Source: DATCHW01 sp036508135
Lineage (GTDB): Bacteria; Bacteroidota; Ignavibacteria; Tepidaquicellales; Tepidaquicellaceae
Assembly: GCA_036508135.1 (NCBI GenBank)
Contig: DATCHW010000003.1
Coordinates: 1-64,000 of the forward strand
DNA length: 64,000 nt
Direction: 5' to 3'
Each line of letters begins with the position of its first letter. Positions within the stretch are counted from its first letter, which is position 1. The position numbers and the translations under genes are program-made. Below the pieces are notes generated by a model. The model made no database searches. It was not told the origin of the DNA and saw nothing but the letters and a program-made list of their open reading frames with translations. Positions 43,881 to 51,897 of this stretch are shown piece by piece.

Positions 43881-44480
43881 TTGTTTATCACCAAAATAAA
43901 AAATATCGAACAAGCTATTAATATTTTCTCTTCCGCCTTCGAAAATGACCCGATGCATCTTTTGATTTTCAAAGATGAATCCACAAGACTCGCTATGGTG
44001 GAAAGTATTTACAGGTTTGTTGTTTACAGTATTGCTCCTGAATTGAACTATGATATTAAAGGTCTTGAAATTAATAATGAATTAATTGCAGTTATTATTT
44101 TCACAACCCCCGAAAGTAAAAAAGAATGGACTCCTGTTCTGATAAGTGAAGGAGAAAAAGCCGGCAGGATAACTGGTGAAAGATACGTCACAATGATAAG
44201 GGAATACGCATTAAAGGCAATGAGAAACAGACCAAAATCACCCCATTTTTATATAAATGAACTCGCAGTTAGTCCGGAATATCAGGGTAAAGGATACGGA
44301 AAGGCACTGATGAAATATATTGAGAATTTGTCAAATAATCATTCGTTATCAACGGGTATTGCACTCGATACTTCTAATCCGGAAAATGTAAAAATGTATG
44401 AACATCTGGGATATAATGTAACGTATAAATTCAGATTTCACGGGATAAAAGGTTATAGTATGTTTAAACCGAATCACTGA
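43881..44480 (+). CDS. GNAT family N-acetyltransferase
   Basis: The 199-residue protein carries a GNAT core in the C-terminal half: FYINELAVSPEYQGKGYGKALMKYIE (acetyl-CoA loop Q/RxxGxG/A) and GIALDTSNPENVKMYEHLGYNV. The apparent start is TTG at 43881, 47 bp after the PhzF gene. The substrate cannot be inferred. Confidence 0.87.
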   Translation: MFITKIKNIEQAINIFSSAFENDPMHLLIFKDESTRLAMVESIYRFVVYSIAPELNYDIKGLEINNELIAVIIFTTPESKKEWTPVLISEGEKAGRITGERYVTMIREYALKAMRNRPKSPHFYINELAVSPEYQGKGYGKALMKYIENLSNNHSLSTGIALDTSNPENVKMYEHLGYNVTYKFRFHGIKGYSMFKPNH

Positions 44481-44614
44481 AAGAACTGATCACTGAAAAT
44501 ACTGATTAGACAGATTACGCTGATTCTTTCCGCAACGATACTACGGAGTTTTTCTCGTTACGATAATCAAGCGTTGTGACGAAAACCGATTTCACAAATT
44601 AAAATAATAAAATT

Positions 44615-45208
44615 ATGAAAAAATTAATTTTAACATCAATCATTTTCAGCTTCCTGTTTTTCCATTTCCAAAATCTATTTCCACAGGATAGCAAAGATGC
44701 GTTAAGCGTTATTTACAACAGAAAAAGTGTCAGAAACTTTACAGGTGAAGCTGTCAGCAAGAAAGACCTTGATAAAATACTTAAGGCGGCGATGAGTGCA
44801 CCAACAGCCGTGAATAAACAGCCATGGTCATTTGTTGTTGTAACCGATAGAAAAACCCTTGATAAACTTGCAGATACATTGCCGTCTGCCAAGATGCTTT
44901 ACAAGGCTGGAGCGGCGATCATCGTTTGTGCCATTCCCGAAAAAGCAATGGAAAAAATGACGGAGTTCGCAATTATAGATTGTTCACTTGCAGGAGAGAA
45001 TATTCTGCTTGCAATCGAAGCTCTCGGGCTGGGTGGATTATGGACAGCGGCATATCCTTCTCCCGAAAGAATGAATTCGATAAGAAACATACTGGAAATA
45101 CCTGAAAATATTATTCCTTTGAATGTAATACCAATTGGTCATCCCGAGGGAGAAACAAAACCAAAGGATAAATTCAAACCGGAAAATATACACTGGGGGA
45201 AATGGTGA
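44615..45208 (+). CDS. Nitroreductase family protein with signal peptide
   Basis: The 197-residue protein starts with a clear signal peptide (MKKLILTSIIFSFLFFHFQ..FPQ). The nitroreductase fold follows: YNRKSVRNFTGEAV, KAAMSAPTAVNKQPWSFVVV and CSLAGENILLAIEALGLGGLWTA. Members bind FMN and reduce nitro groups, quinones or flavins with NAD(P)H. A location outside the cytoplasm is odd because NAD(P)H is absent there, so the cofactor or electron donor may differ. It precedes the rhodanese cluster by 163 bp. Confidence 0.88.
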   Translation: MKKLILTSIIFSFLFFHFQNLFPQDSKDALSVIYNRKSVRNFTGEAVSKKDLDKILKAAMSAPTAVNKQPWSFVVVTDRKTLDKLADTLPSAKMLYKAGAAIIVCAIPEKAMEKMTEFAIIDCSLAGENILLAIEALGLGGLWTAAYPSPERMNSIRNILEIPENIIPLNVIPIGHPEGETKPKDKFKPENIHWGKW

Positions 45209-45371
45209 TAATAAATAAGAACGAAGAGAAATTTCCCTGTATTTTGATATACTTCCCCTACATCAGTAGAAATGAAACAATTACACCGGATTTTTTGTTT
45301 AAAAGTGAGCAATTTCTTTTATCATTATTTTAATATTAATCTTTTTGTAAATTATATGATATGACGGAACT

Positions 45372-45953
45372 ATGAATAAACCGAAAACAATAACACAGGT
45401 AGCTATAATTCTCGGATTTGCTTTAATAATTGCATTAATTGTTAATTCAGTTAATCCAAAGGGTATTTCTATTCTGGATGACGGCGAAAGATATGATAAA
45501 GACGTGAAAGAGAAATCCCTGAAGGATGTAACACCAAATGTTAATGATACGACTAATAACAATAAACCAAAGACCCTTGACAAGCCTGCGAATATTAGCA
45601 AAGAGGGATTTGTAAAACCTCAATTTATTGCTTTAGATCTTGCAAAATCATTTTTTGGTCAGGGGGCACTGTTTATAGATGCACGCCTTAAAGTTCAGTA
45701 TGATTCAGGTCACGTAAAAGGTTCGATAAATCTTCCTTATCAGGAGTTTGCCGCAAAAAGCAAAGAAGAGAAACTCGAGATACTGAAAAAATATAACAAA
45801 GAAGGCACTATAGTTTGCTATTGCAGCGGGGGTGAATGCGAAGTCAGTATTGATCTTGCATACGAAATTGCAAAAATCGGTTTCAACTATGTAAATATAT
45901 ACAGGGGAGGATATAAAGAATGGGAAAATGGCGGAAATCCCGTGGAAAAATAA
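45372..45953 (+). CDS. Membrane-anchored periplasmic rhodanese-like protein
   Basis: The 193-residue protein has one N-terminal membrane helix (about 8-26), a polar asparagine/lysine-rich linker, and a rhodanese domain (LFIDARLKVQYDSGHVKGSINLP to GFNYVNIYRGGYKEWENGG). The active-site loop is CYCSGGECEVS, with Cys151 in the catalytic position and extra cysteines at 149 and 156. Rhodaneses carry persulfide sulfur. It is followed after 16 bp by the MauE/DoxX-like gene and two DUF1573 genes, a likely operon. Confidence 0.86.
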   Translation: MNKPKTITQVAIILGFALIIALIVNSVNPKGISILDDGERYDKDVKEKSLKDVTPNVNDTTNNNKPKTLDKPANISKEGFVKPQFIALDLAKSFFGQGALFIDARLKVQYDSGHVKGSINLPYQEFAAKSKEEKLEILKKYNKEGTIVCYCSGGECEVSIDLAYEIAKIGFNYVNIYRGGYKEWENGGNPVEK

Positions 45954-45969
45954 TTTTTAAATCGTCGAG

Positions 45970-46431
45970 ATGAAATTTTTAGAAAATAAATTTATTATCG
46001 TTATTTTAAGGCTCGTAATAGGCGGTCTTTTTATCTATGCGAGTTGGGGAAAATTAATGAATCCGGAGGATTTCGGAAGGGCTATAAGAGGATACGATAT
46101 TCTTCCGCTTGGGAGTATAAGTTTTCTTTCCGTTCTGCTTCCGTTTGTTGAATTTATTTCGGGTTTATTTCTGATTCTGGGAATATTTAAGCGCGGAAGC
46201 TCGTTTATTATAATAGCAATGCTTCTTGCATTCCTGATTGGTTTGACTCAGGCTTATGCCCGGGGTCTCTCGATTGATTGCGGATGTTTTTCGCTTAGTG
46301 CTTCTTCGGAAAATACACAGGGCGGCTACTATCTGCTTGTAAGAATTATTCAGGATGTTCTTATGATGGTGGCAGCTATTGTAATTTATAATTTTGAAAG
46401 AAAAAATTTAAACAACATTATAAGTAATTAA
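45970..46431 (+). CDS. MauE/DoxX family membrane protein
   Basis: The 153-residue protein has four transmembrane helices with the family sequences LRLVIGGLFIYASWGKLMNPEDF, LPFVEFISGLFLILG and QAYARGLSIDCGCF, ending with another helix. Cys104 and Cys106 form a CGC motif at a membrane face. MauE-type proteins are linked to electron or thiol transfer for disulfide formation in partner proteins. It lies between the rhodanese and two DUF1573 proteins, 12 bp before the first. Confidence 0.85.
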   Translation: MKFLENKFIIVILRLVIGGLFIYASWGKLMNPEDFGRAIRGYDILPLGSISFLSVLLPFVEFISGLFLILGIFKRGSSFIIIAMLLAFLIGLTQAYARGLSIDCGCFSLSASSENTQGGYYLLVRIIQDVLMMVAAIVIYNFERKNLNNIISN

Positions 46432-46443
46432 AATAAAATAAAT

Positions 46444-46860
46444 ATGAAAAAAGTAATTAAAATCATTTCACCTCTTTTATTGATAGTCTTTGCTCTCGGA
46501 CTTATGTCCTTTAGTCTTTACGATACAATGAAAGCACCAAAAATCTCTTTCAGCCAGACCAAATACGATTTTGGAAAAGTACCCCAGGGTCCGCAGTTGA
46601 CATACGGTTTTAAGTTCAAAAACAAGGGCGGCGAAGTTTTACTTATAAAAGAGATCATTACTTCCTGCGGATGTACCGGAGCGACAGTAGGCGATAAAAA
46701 AGAATATTCGAAAAACGAAAAAGGAGAAGTGGCAGTAACATTCAATACACAGGGACGCGAAGGTCAACAGGAGAAAAATATTATTGTGAAAACAAATGAC
46801 CCTTTCAATCCCGAAGTGGTTCTCACTATCACTTGTGATATAGATCCGAGTATTCAATAA
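46444..46860 (+). CDS. DUF1573 domain protein (first of a tandem pair)
   Basis: The 138-residue protein has an N-terminal membrane anchor or signal (about 5-26) and a single DUF1573 immunoglobulin-like domain: KYDFGKVPQGPQLTYGFKFKNKG, IKEIITSCGCTGATVGDKKEY, and EVAVTFNTQGREGQQEKNIIVKTNDP. Cys75 and Cys77 form the conserved CGC. The function of the family is not established. Its neighbour 14 bp downstream is a close paralogue. Confidence 0.88.
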   Translation: MKKVIKIISPLLLIVFALGLMSFSLYDTMKAPKISFSQTKYDFGKVPQGPQLTYGFKFKNKGGEVLLIKEIITSCGCTGATVGDKKEYSKNEKGEVAVTFNTQGREGQQEKNIIVKTNDPFNPEVVLTITCDIDPSIQ

Positions 46861-46874
46861 AAGGAGGAATAAAA

Positions 46875-47321
46875 ATGAAAAGCTTTTTAGAAACCCGCAC
46901 TGCAAAAACGATTTATTTCGTAATCGGTCTTGCAGTTATAGTATTTGCGATGTCTTTCGTGCTAAAGAAATCGAAACTTGCGGCATCCATAAATAGTCCG
47001 CAGATTTATTTTCAGGATATGAAACACGACTTCGGAAAAGTTCCGCAGGGACCGCAATTGCAGTATAATTTCAAGTTCAGGAATACCGGAGCCCAACCGT
47101 TGAAAATTGACAAAGTACAAACTTCCTGCGGATGTACGGGTGCAACCGTAGGAGATAAAACGGAGTATGCAACCAATGAATCAGGTGAAATTTCCGTAAC
47201 ATTCAATACACAAGGCAGGGAAGGAAAACAGGAGAAGACAATTATCGTTTATACAAACGAGATCACAAGTCCTATCAAGACGGTGACCATAACCTGCGAT
47301 ATCGATCCTGGCATGAAATAA
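46875..47321 (+). CDS. DUF1573 domain protein (second of a tandem pair)
   Basis: The 148-residue paralogue of the preceding protein has the same anchor-plus-domain design and the core KHDFGKVPQGPQLQYNFKFRNTG, VQTSCGCTGATVGDKTEY (Cys85, Cys87), and TFNTQGREGKQEKTIIVYTN. It has its own AAAGGAGGAATAA ribosome binding site. A hairpin at 47353-47375 follows and probably ends the operon. Confidence 0.88.
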   Translation: MKSFLETRTAKTIYFVIGLAVIVFAMSFVLKKSKLAASINSPQIYFQDMKHDFGKVPQGPQLQYNFKFRNTGAQPLKIDKVQTSCGCTGATVGDKTEYATNESGEISVTFNTQGREGKQEKTIIVYTNEITSPIKTVTITCDIDPGMK

Positions 47322-47352
47322 ATCAGGATTACAATATATTTTTAAATTTTTC

Positions 47353-47375
47353 AACAGGGGAGTCTACTCCCCTGT
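47353..47375 (+). terminator. Probable terminator of the rhodanese-DUF1573 operon
   Basis: AACAGGGGAGT / ACTCCCCTGTT with a two-base centre, 31 bp after the last stop. The following T-run is poor (CTGCATATATCTTTTTCT), so termination may be weak. Confidence 0.6.
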
Positions 47376-47482
47376 TCTGCATATATCTTTTTCTGCATCT
47401 TGTCATTTTTATATCATTTATTCTCTTAATTTGAATTCATATTTTTACAAATATTTACATTATAAATTAACCGGAGAAAAAT

Positions 47483-48991
47483 ATGGAATTTAAAAATTTT
47501 ATTAACGGAGTATGGAAACCATCCTCAAATAAAAAGTTCAGCGAAAACAGAAATCCCGCAAACTGGAATGAAGACCTGATTGGAATGTTCCCCCTTTCTA
47601 CAATAGAAGATGTGGATGAAGCAGTGGCAGCAGCAAAAGAAGCATTCAAAAAATGGGAACTTATCCCTGCTCCAAAAAGAGGTGATGTACTGAAAGAAGT
47701 CGGCGATATTATGCTTAAAAGAAAAGATGAAATTGCATTTGAAATGACACGGGAAATGGGAAAAGTTTTTGCCGAAACAAAAGGGGACACACAGGAAGGT
47801 ATCGATACAGCATATTATGCAGCATCCGAAGGAAGAAGGCTTTTCGGAAAGAATGCACCGAGCGAATTGCCGAATAAAATGAATCTCAGTTTCAGAGTCC
47901 CGATAGGAGTTGCAGGGATTATAACTCCCTGGAATTTCCCTATGGCAATTCCGACATGGAAAATTTTTCCCGCATTAGTATGTGGAAATACAGTTGTATT
48001 CAAACCCGCAGAGATAACTCCAAAGACGGCAAATATACTTGTACAAATAATCGATGAAGCAATGAAAACAGTTCTCGGAAAAGATTATATTCCCGGAGTC
48101 ATCAATCTGGTACACGGAAAAGGCAGTATCGTGGGGGAAGCATTCCTTTCCAATAAAGATATCGAACTGATTTCTTTTACCGGATCGACCCTCGTCGGCA
48201 AAAGAATAAATGAAATAGGCGGTAAGGATTTGAAAAGGATTTCTCTCGAACTCGGCGGAAAAAATGCACAGATAGTAATGGATGATGCAAATCTTGACCT
48301 CGCACTCGATGCCGTTTTATGGGGAGCATTCGGAACTACAGGTCAGAGATGCACTGCAACATCCAGACTGATTCTGCATAAAAGCATACACGATAAATTT
48401 GTGAATATGCTTATTGCAAAGGCAAAAAAACTGAAACTCGGATACGGAAATGATAAAGGTGTGGATGTAGGTCCCTGTGTAAGCGAAGCACAGAGAAATA
48501 CCGTGGATGAATATGTAAAAATCGGATTAAATGAAGATAATGCAAAACTTATGCTCGGCGGAGAATTTGCAGCCGAAGGCGATTTGAAAAAAGGATGGTT
48601 CTATAAACCCACCATATTTACAGGCGTTAAACCAGGAATGAGAATTGAACAGGAAGAAATTTTCGGACCGGTTTTATCTGTTATCAAATGTGAGAGTCTT
48701 GAAGACGCAATTGAAATTCTCAATGATACCGAATATGGACTTTCGTCCAGTATTTTTACAAACAAAGTTAATGATGCGTTCACGGCGGTAAGGGATATTA
48801 AAGCCGGTATCACATATATTAACGGAGCAACAATCGGAGCCGAAGCCCATATGCCTTTTGGCGGAGTAAAAGCCACAGGCAACGGTCACCGCGAAGGCGG
48901 CTGGACGGTTTATGAATTCTATTCCGAATGGAAAGCCGTATATATTGACTATTCAGGAAAACTGCAAAGAGCACAGATAGACAACTATTAA
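47483..48991 (+). CDS. Aldehyde dehydrogenase family protein
   Basis: This 502-residue NAD(P)-dependent aldehyde dehydrogenase shows GVAGIITPWNFPMAIPTWKIFPAL, FTGSTLVGKRI, the general base Glu256 in ELGGKNAQIV and the nucleophile Cys290 in GQRCTATSR, with EEIFGPVL near the end. It is most like the branch of semialdehyde-type dehydrogenases, but the substrate is not decidable here. It is flanked by terminators on both sides, so is probably transcribed alone. Confidence 0.92.
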   Translation: MEFKNFINGVWKPSSNKKFSENRNPANWNEDLIGMFPLSTIEDVDEAVAAAKEAFKKWELIPAPKRGDVLKEVGDIMLKRKDEIAFEMTREMGKVFAETKGDTQEGIDTAYYAASEGRRLFGKNAPSELPNKMNLSFRVPIGVAGIITPWNFPMAIPTWKIFPALVCGNTVVFKPAEITPKTANILVQIIDEAMKTVLGKDYIPGVINLVHGKGSIVGEAFLSNKDIELISFTGSTLVGKRINEIGGKDLKRISLELGGKNAQIVMDDANLDLALDAVLWGAFGTTGQRCTATSRLILHKSIHDKFVNMLIAKAKKLKLGYGNDKGVDVGPCVSEAQRNTVDEYVKIGLNEDNAKLMLGGEFAAEGDLKKGWFYKPTIFTGVKPGMRIEQEEIFGPVLSVIKCESLEDAIEILNDTEYGLSSSIFTNKVNDAFTAVRDIKAGITYINGATIGAEAHMPFGGVKATGNGHREGGWTVYEFYSEWKAVYIDYSGKLQRAQIDNY

Positions 48992-49022
48992 TTTAAAATT
49001 TTAAATTTAAAATTGAAAATTT

Positions 49023-49045
49023 AAAGCGGGAGAAATCCCGCTTTT
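49023..49045 (+). terminator. Intrinsic terminator after the aldehyde dehydrogenase
   Basis: AAAGCGGGA-GAAA-TCCCGCTTTT forms a 9-bp stem followed by Ts, 32 bp after the stop codon. Confidence 0.85.
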
Positions 49046-49085
49046 CAATTTATTTTGAATATGGTTGGTTTTTTTGGAATTTCAA

Positions 49086-49105
49086 TGTATATTCATTGTA
49101 TATAC
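49086..49105 (+). promoter_or_regulatory. Candidate operator upstream of mazEF
   Basis: GTATAT (49087-49092) and ATATAC (49100-49105) are inverted around a 7-bp spacer, 14 bp before the mazE start. MazE/MazEF complexes repress their own promoter through such dyads. Confidence 0.45.
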
Positions 49106-49118
49106 AAAATTAAACAAT

Positions 49119-49361
49119 ATGACAACAAAAATTCAAAAATGGGGAAACAGTTTAGCCATTAGAATACCGAAATCTTTTGCTGTAGCCGTAAAGATAAAAG
49201 AAGGTTCAGATGTTAATCTGAAAATTGAAGAAAATAAACTTGTTATTTATAAAAAGAAAAATCGAAATCTCAAATTAGAAGAATTTTTATCCAAGGTATC
49301 TGATAAAAATATACACAAAGAATTTAGTTACGGTAAACCCAGAGGTAAGGAGTTATTATAA
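49119..49361 (+). CDS. mazE: Antitoxin, MazE/AbrB family
   Basis: The 80-residue protein opens with the swapped-hairpin AbrB fold sequence KIQKWGNSLAIRIPKSFA, EGSDVNLKIEENKLVIY, followed by an acidic/basic tail that should wrap the toxin. I use ATG 49119, since the upstream in-frame extension to 49065 covers the terminator and operator region. The stop overlaps the toxin start by one base (TAATG), typical of toxin-antitoxin pairs. Confidence 0.92.
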   Translation: MTTKIQKWGNSLAIRIPKSFAVAVKIKEGSDVNLKIEENKLVIYKKKNRNLKLEEFLSKVSDKNIHKEFSYGKPRGKELL

Positions 49362-49696
49362 TGCCCATAAAGTATATTCCGGAAAGAGGTGATGTTGTAT
49401 GGCTTGATTTAGATCCACAAGCAGGTCATGAACAAAGAGGAAGAAGGCCCGCATTAGTTATCTCACCAAAAGCGTATAATGAAAAAGTTGGTCTTGGATT
49501 ATTTTGTCCCATTACGAACCAAATAAAAGAATACCCATTTGAAGTTAAAATCCCTTCAGATTATAAAGTTAACGGTGTCGTATTATCGGATCAAATAAAA
49601 AATCTCGATTGGGAAATAAGAAACATTAAATTTATTTGTAATTTATCTGATAAATTAATAAACGAGGTTATACGTAAAATTCAAGTTCTCCTTTAA
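49361..49696 (+). CDS. mazF: mRNA interferase toxin, MazF/PemK family
   Basis: The 111-residue protein has RGDVVWLDLDPQAGHEQRGRRPALVISP, the catalytic-core arginine region, FCPITNQIKEYPFEV and VVLSDQIKNLDW, all diagnostic of the CcdB/MazF fold that cleaves single-stranded mRNA at short motifs. Translation is coupled to mazE. A hairpin (CTGTTGGTG..CACCAACAG, 49719-49750) lies just after the stop. Confidence 0.93.
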   Translation: MPIKYIPERGDVVWLDLDPQAGHEQRGRRPALVISPKAYNEKVGLGLFCPITNQIKEYPFEVKIPSDYKVNGVVLSDQIKNLDWEIRNIKFICNLSDKLINEVIRKIQVLL

Positions 49697-49718
49697 TTTT
49701 TAAAATAATTTCTTGCCG

Positions 49719-49750
49719 CTGTTGGTGTTTAAGCGGAGCGTCACCAACAG
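49719..49750. terminator. Hairpin between convergent mazF and the DUF169 gene
   Basis: CTGTTGGTG (49719-49727) and CACCAACAG (49742-49750) enclose a GCCGCT/AGCGG-like partial pair. It is in the right place for a bidirectional terminator but lacks a T-run on either strand. Confidence 0.4.
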
Positions 49751-49760
49751 TCCATAACTC

Positions 49761-50510
49761 CTATTTTATTCTTTCTTTAACTTCTTTCCAGGTGTCAGTA
49801 ATTAAAAAACTTTCTTCCATATAGTTAATCATTTTCTCAAATCTTTTAATCGGAACAGAAAAAGATAATGTATCTTTCGGCACGCAGGGTCTTGCAGAAG
49901 GGTCGAACATTCCTATCACTGCTCTCGGATTTTCCTTGTCAATTTCAAGATAAGGGTAATGAATGATCGAGCCGCAGCCAGCACTGAACGGGACGAACAC
50001 CCCTGCATCAGGTTTTACGGTGTCAAAATTTGCAAGTGTGAAAAGTCCCGAAAGGACATCCGGTGTTGCAAAGAAAATAACTACTTCCGGTTCATCGGTT
50101 TCCCCCAGATTATCCCATCTTTTAAAGATAACATATTTATCCTTCGAGGGTAATATATGCAGGAGTTTTTGTGTCTCCAGAACTATTTCGGGTGATTGTT
50201 TATATCTTTCACCTTCCATTTCACCGGGTATCCCGCAGGAAAGAAAGTATTCGAAATTTTCTCTCATTCCGGGAGCATAACCAAGATATCGTTTTGCACC
50301 TCCGCATTTCAGCGTTTCTCCGGTATAGCAGGCAGACTGACCTTTCCATATCTTTGCAAGTTCACAAATCAGGCAGCTCCTTCCTTTAGGGAGAATAGCA
50401 TGCTTTACTCCATTGTCCGTTTCTGAAAAATATACCGTAATGGGCAGCACTGCATCATTAAAATATTTTTTCCAGAGTTTTAAAAATTTTTCTTTAAGTA
50501 ATAAATCCAT
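49761..50510 (-). CDS. DUF169 domain protein
   Basis: The 249-residue soluble protein matches the DUF169 family: PITVYFSE, GRSCLICELAKIWKGQSACYTGETLKCGGAKRYLGY (several conserved cysteines), FSCGIPGEMEGERYK-like region, VIFFATPDVLSGLFTLANFD and PFSAGCGSIIHYPYLE. The cysteines suggest metal or thiol chemistry but no reaction is known. The MFS gene lies 64 bp upstream on the same strand. Confidence 0.87.
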   Translation of the reverse strand: MDLLLKEKFLKLWKKYFNDAVLPITVYFSETDNGVKHAILPKGRSCLICELAKIWKGQSACYTGETLKCGGAKRYLGYAPGMRENFEYFLSCGIPGEMEGERYKQSPEIVLETQKLLHILPSKDKYVIFKRWDNLGETDEPEVVIFFATPDVLSGLFTLANFDTVKPDAGVFVPFSAGCGSIIHYPYLEIDKENPRAVIGMFDPSARPCVPKDTLSFSVPIKRFEKMINYMEESFLITDTWKEVKERIK

Positions 50511-50574
50511 AATTTTGATTTATTTTAAATTTTCAAACTGTTTTCATACAAATTTTTTATCGGTTTTGTCAAAT

Positions 50575-51852
50575 CTATTCTAAATCCAATACGTTGATTT
50601 TTCTTCCTTTTGTTTCGGGGAATGTCCATATCCACAAACCTGTCAGCAATGCAAACAATGCCGCAATTGATATTCCGCTTCCCAATCCGTAATTAACTGC
50701 AACTATGGCAATTACAACGGGTGTAAAAAACTGAATACCTCTTGCAAGATTGAAAGCCGCACCCATAGCTGTTCCGCGGATTTTTGTCGGGAACAATTCG
50801 GAGAACAAAGGACCATATCCGCCGAACATCCCTGTTCCAAAACCAACAAGAAACATACAGGCAAGTAAGAGAAACTGATGAATGGCAATAACTTCCCAGA
50901 GAACGGTAATTAATATCAGTCCTGCTGCCATTAAGAAAGAATAAATCGTATATGCTGGGCGTCTTCCAAACTTATCCGCCATAAATCCAAAAGTAAAATA
51001 TCCTAAAAATCCACCGCACTGTGTAATGAGTATAAACAGTGCAGACTTTGCCATTGTGAACTGCCTTTGTTCATGCAGATATCCCGGCATCCAGGAATAT
51101 GTAAACCAATATGCCGACATATCAAAAATTGCAAGTACAAGTGCAAGAATGAAATATTTTCTGTGCTCTTTTGAAAACAGGGTTAAAAATTTACTTCCTC
51201 TTTCTTTTGTTAATTCTTCCTGAGATAAGAGTCCTTGTTCCACTAATCTCTGCCTTTCTTCCCAAATATCTGATTCCGGAAGATGTTTTCTGATGACCAT
51301 TACGAGGATTGCGGGTAGAATCGAAATGAAGAAGCAAAGCCGCCAGCCGATTTCCGGAGCAATGTATCCGCCGATTATTGATGCAAGTGCAATCCCGATT
51401 GGTGCACCGGTCTGCATAAATGCCCCGTACCTGCCACGCATTTTAGGAGGAAATGTTTCCGCGATATAAGTCTGTCCTGTTCCCCATTCACCTCCGACAC
51501 CAAGTCCCGTTATTATTCTGAAGATCAAAAGCATAAAAATGCTTCCGGAAAATCCGCTTAAGAATGTTCCGATGCTGTAAGTAAGTATCGTCCATTGCAA
51601 AACTTTCTTCCTGCCGTATTTATCAGAAAGAAATCCGAATATTACACCTCCGATTGCAGTTGCAGCAAGACTTGCTCCAAGTATAAAGGAAACCTGAATA
51701 TCCGAAAAACCTAATTCCTTTTTAATCGGAATCATCAGGAATGTATAAAGAATTAAATCGTAGAAATCAAATACCCAACCTGCCCAGCTCAATAAAAGAA
51801 TTTTATAATGGCTTGAAGTAGGCTTATCATATTCGCTTAAAAACTTTCCCAT
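50575..51852 (-). CDS. MFS transporter (metabolite:H+ symporter type)
   Basis: The 425-residue protein has 12 predicted membrane helices and the MFS signature GFLSDKYGRKKV after helix 2, with a related FMADKFGRRPAY in the second half and a central cytoplasmic loop of about 50 residues. The helix 4-5 motif GVGGEWGTGQTYIAETFPPKMRGRYGAFMQTG is typical of the sugar/organic-acid proton symporter group. Substrate unknown. Confidence 0.9.
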   Translation of the reverse strand: MGKFLSEYDKPTSSHYKILLLSWAGWVFDFYDLILYTFLMIPIKKELGFSDIQVSFILGASLAATAIGGVIFGFLSDKYGRKKVLQWTILTYSIGTFLSGFSGSIFMLLIFRIITGLGVGGEWGTGQTYIAETFPPKMRGRYGAFMQTGAPIGIALASIIGGYIAPEIGWRLCFFISILPAILVMVIRKHLPESDIWEERQRLVEQGLLSQEELTKERGSKFLTLFSKEHRKYFILALVLAIFDMSAYWFTYSWMPGYLHEQRQFTMAKSALFILITQCGGFLGYFTFGFMADKFGRRPAYTIYSFLMAAGLILITVLWEVIAIHQFLLLACMFLVGFGTGMFGGYGPLFSELFPTKIRGTAMGAAFNLARGIQFFTPVVIAIVAVNYGLGSGISIAALFALLTGLWIWTFPETKGRKINVLDLE

Positions 51853-51897
51853 AGCTTCTAAGATTAATTTAATTAAGAATAAACTCTTTTTATAAAA

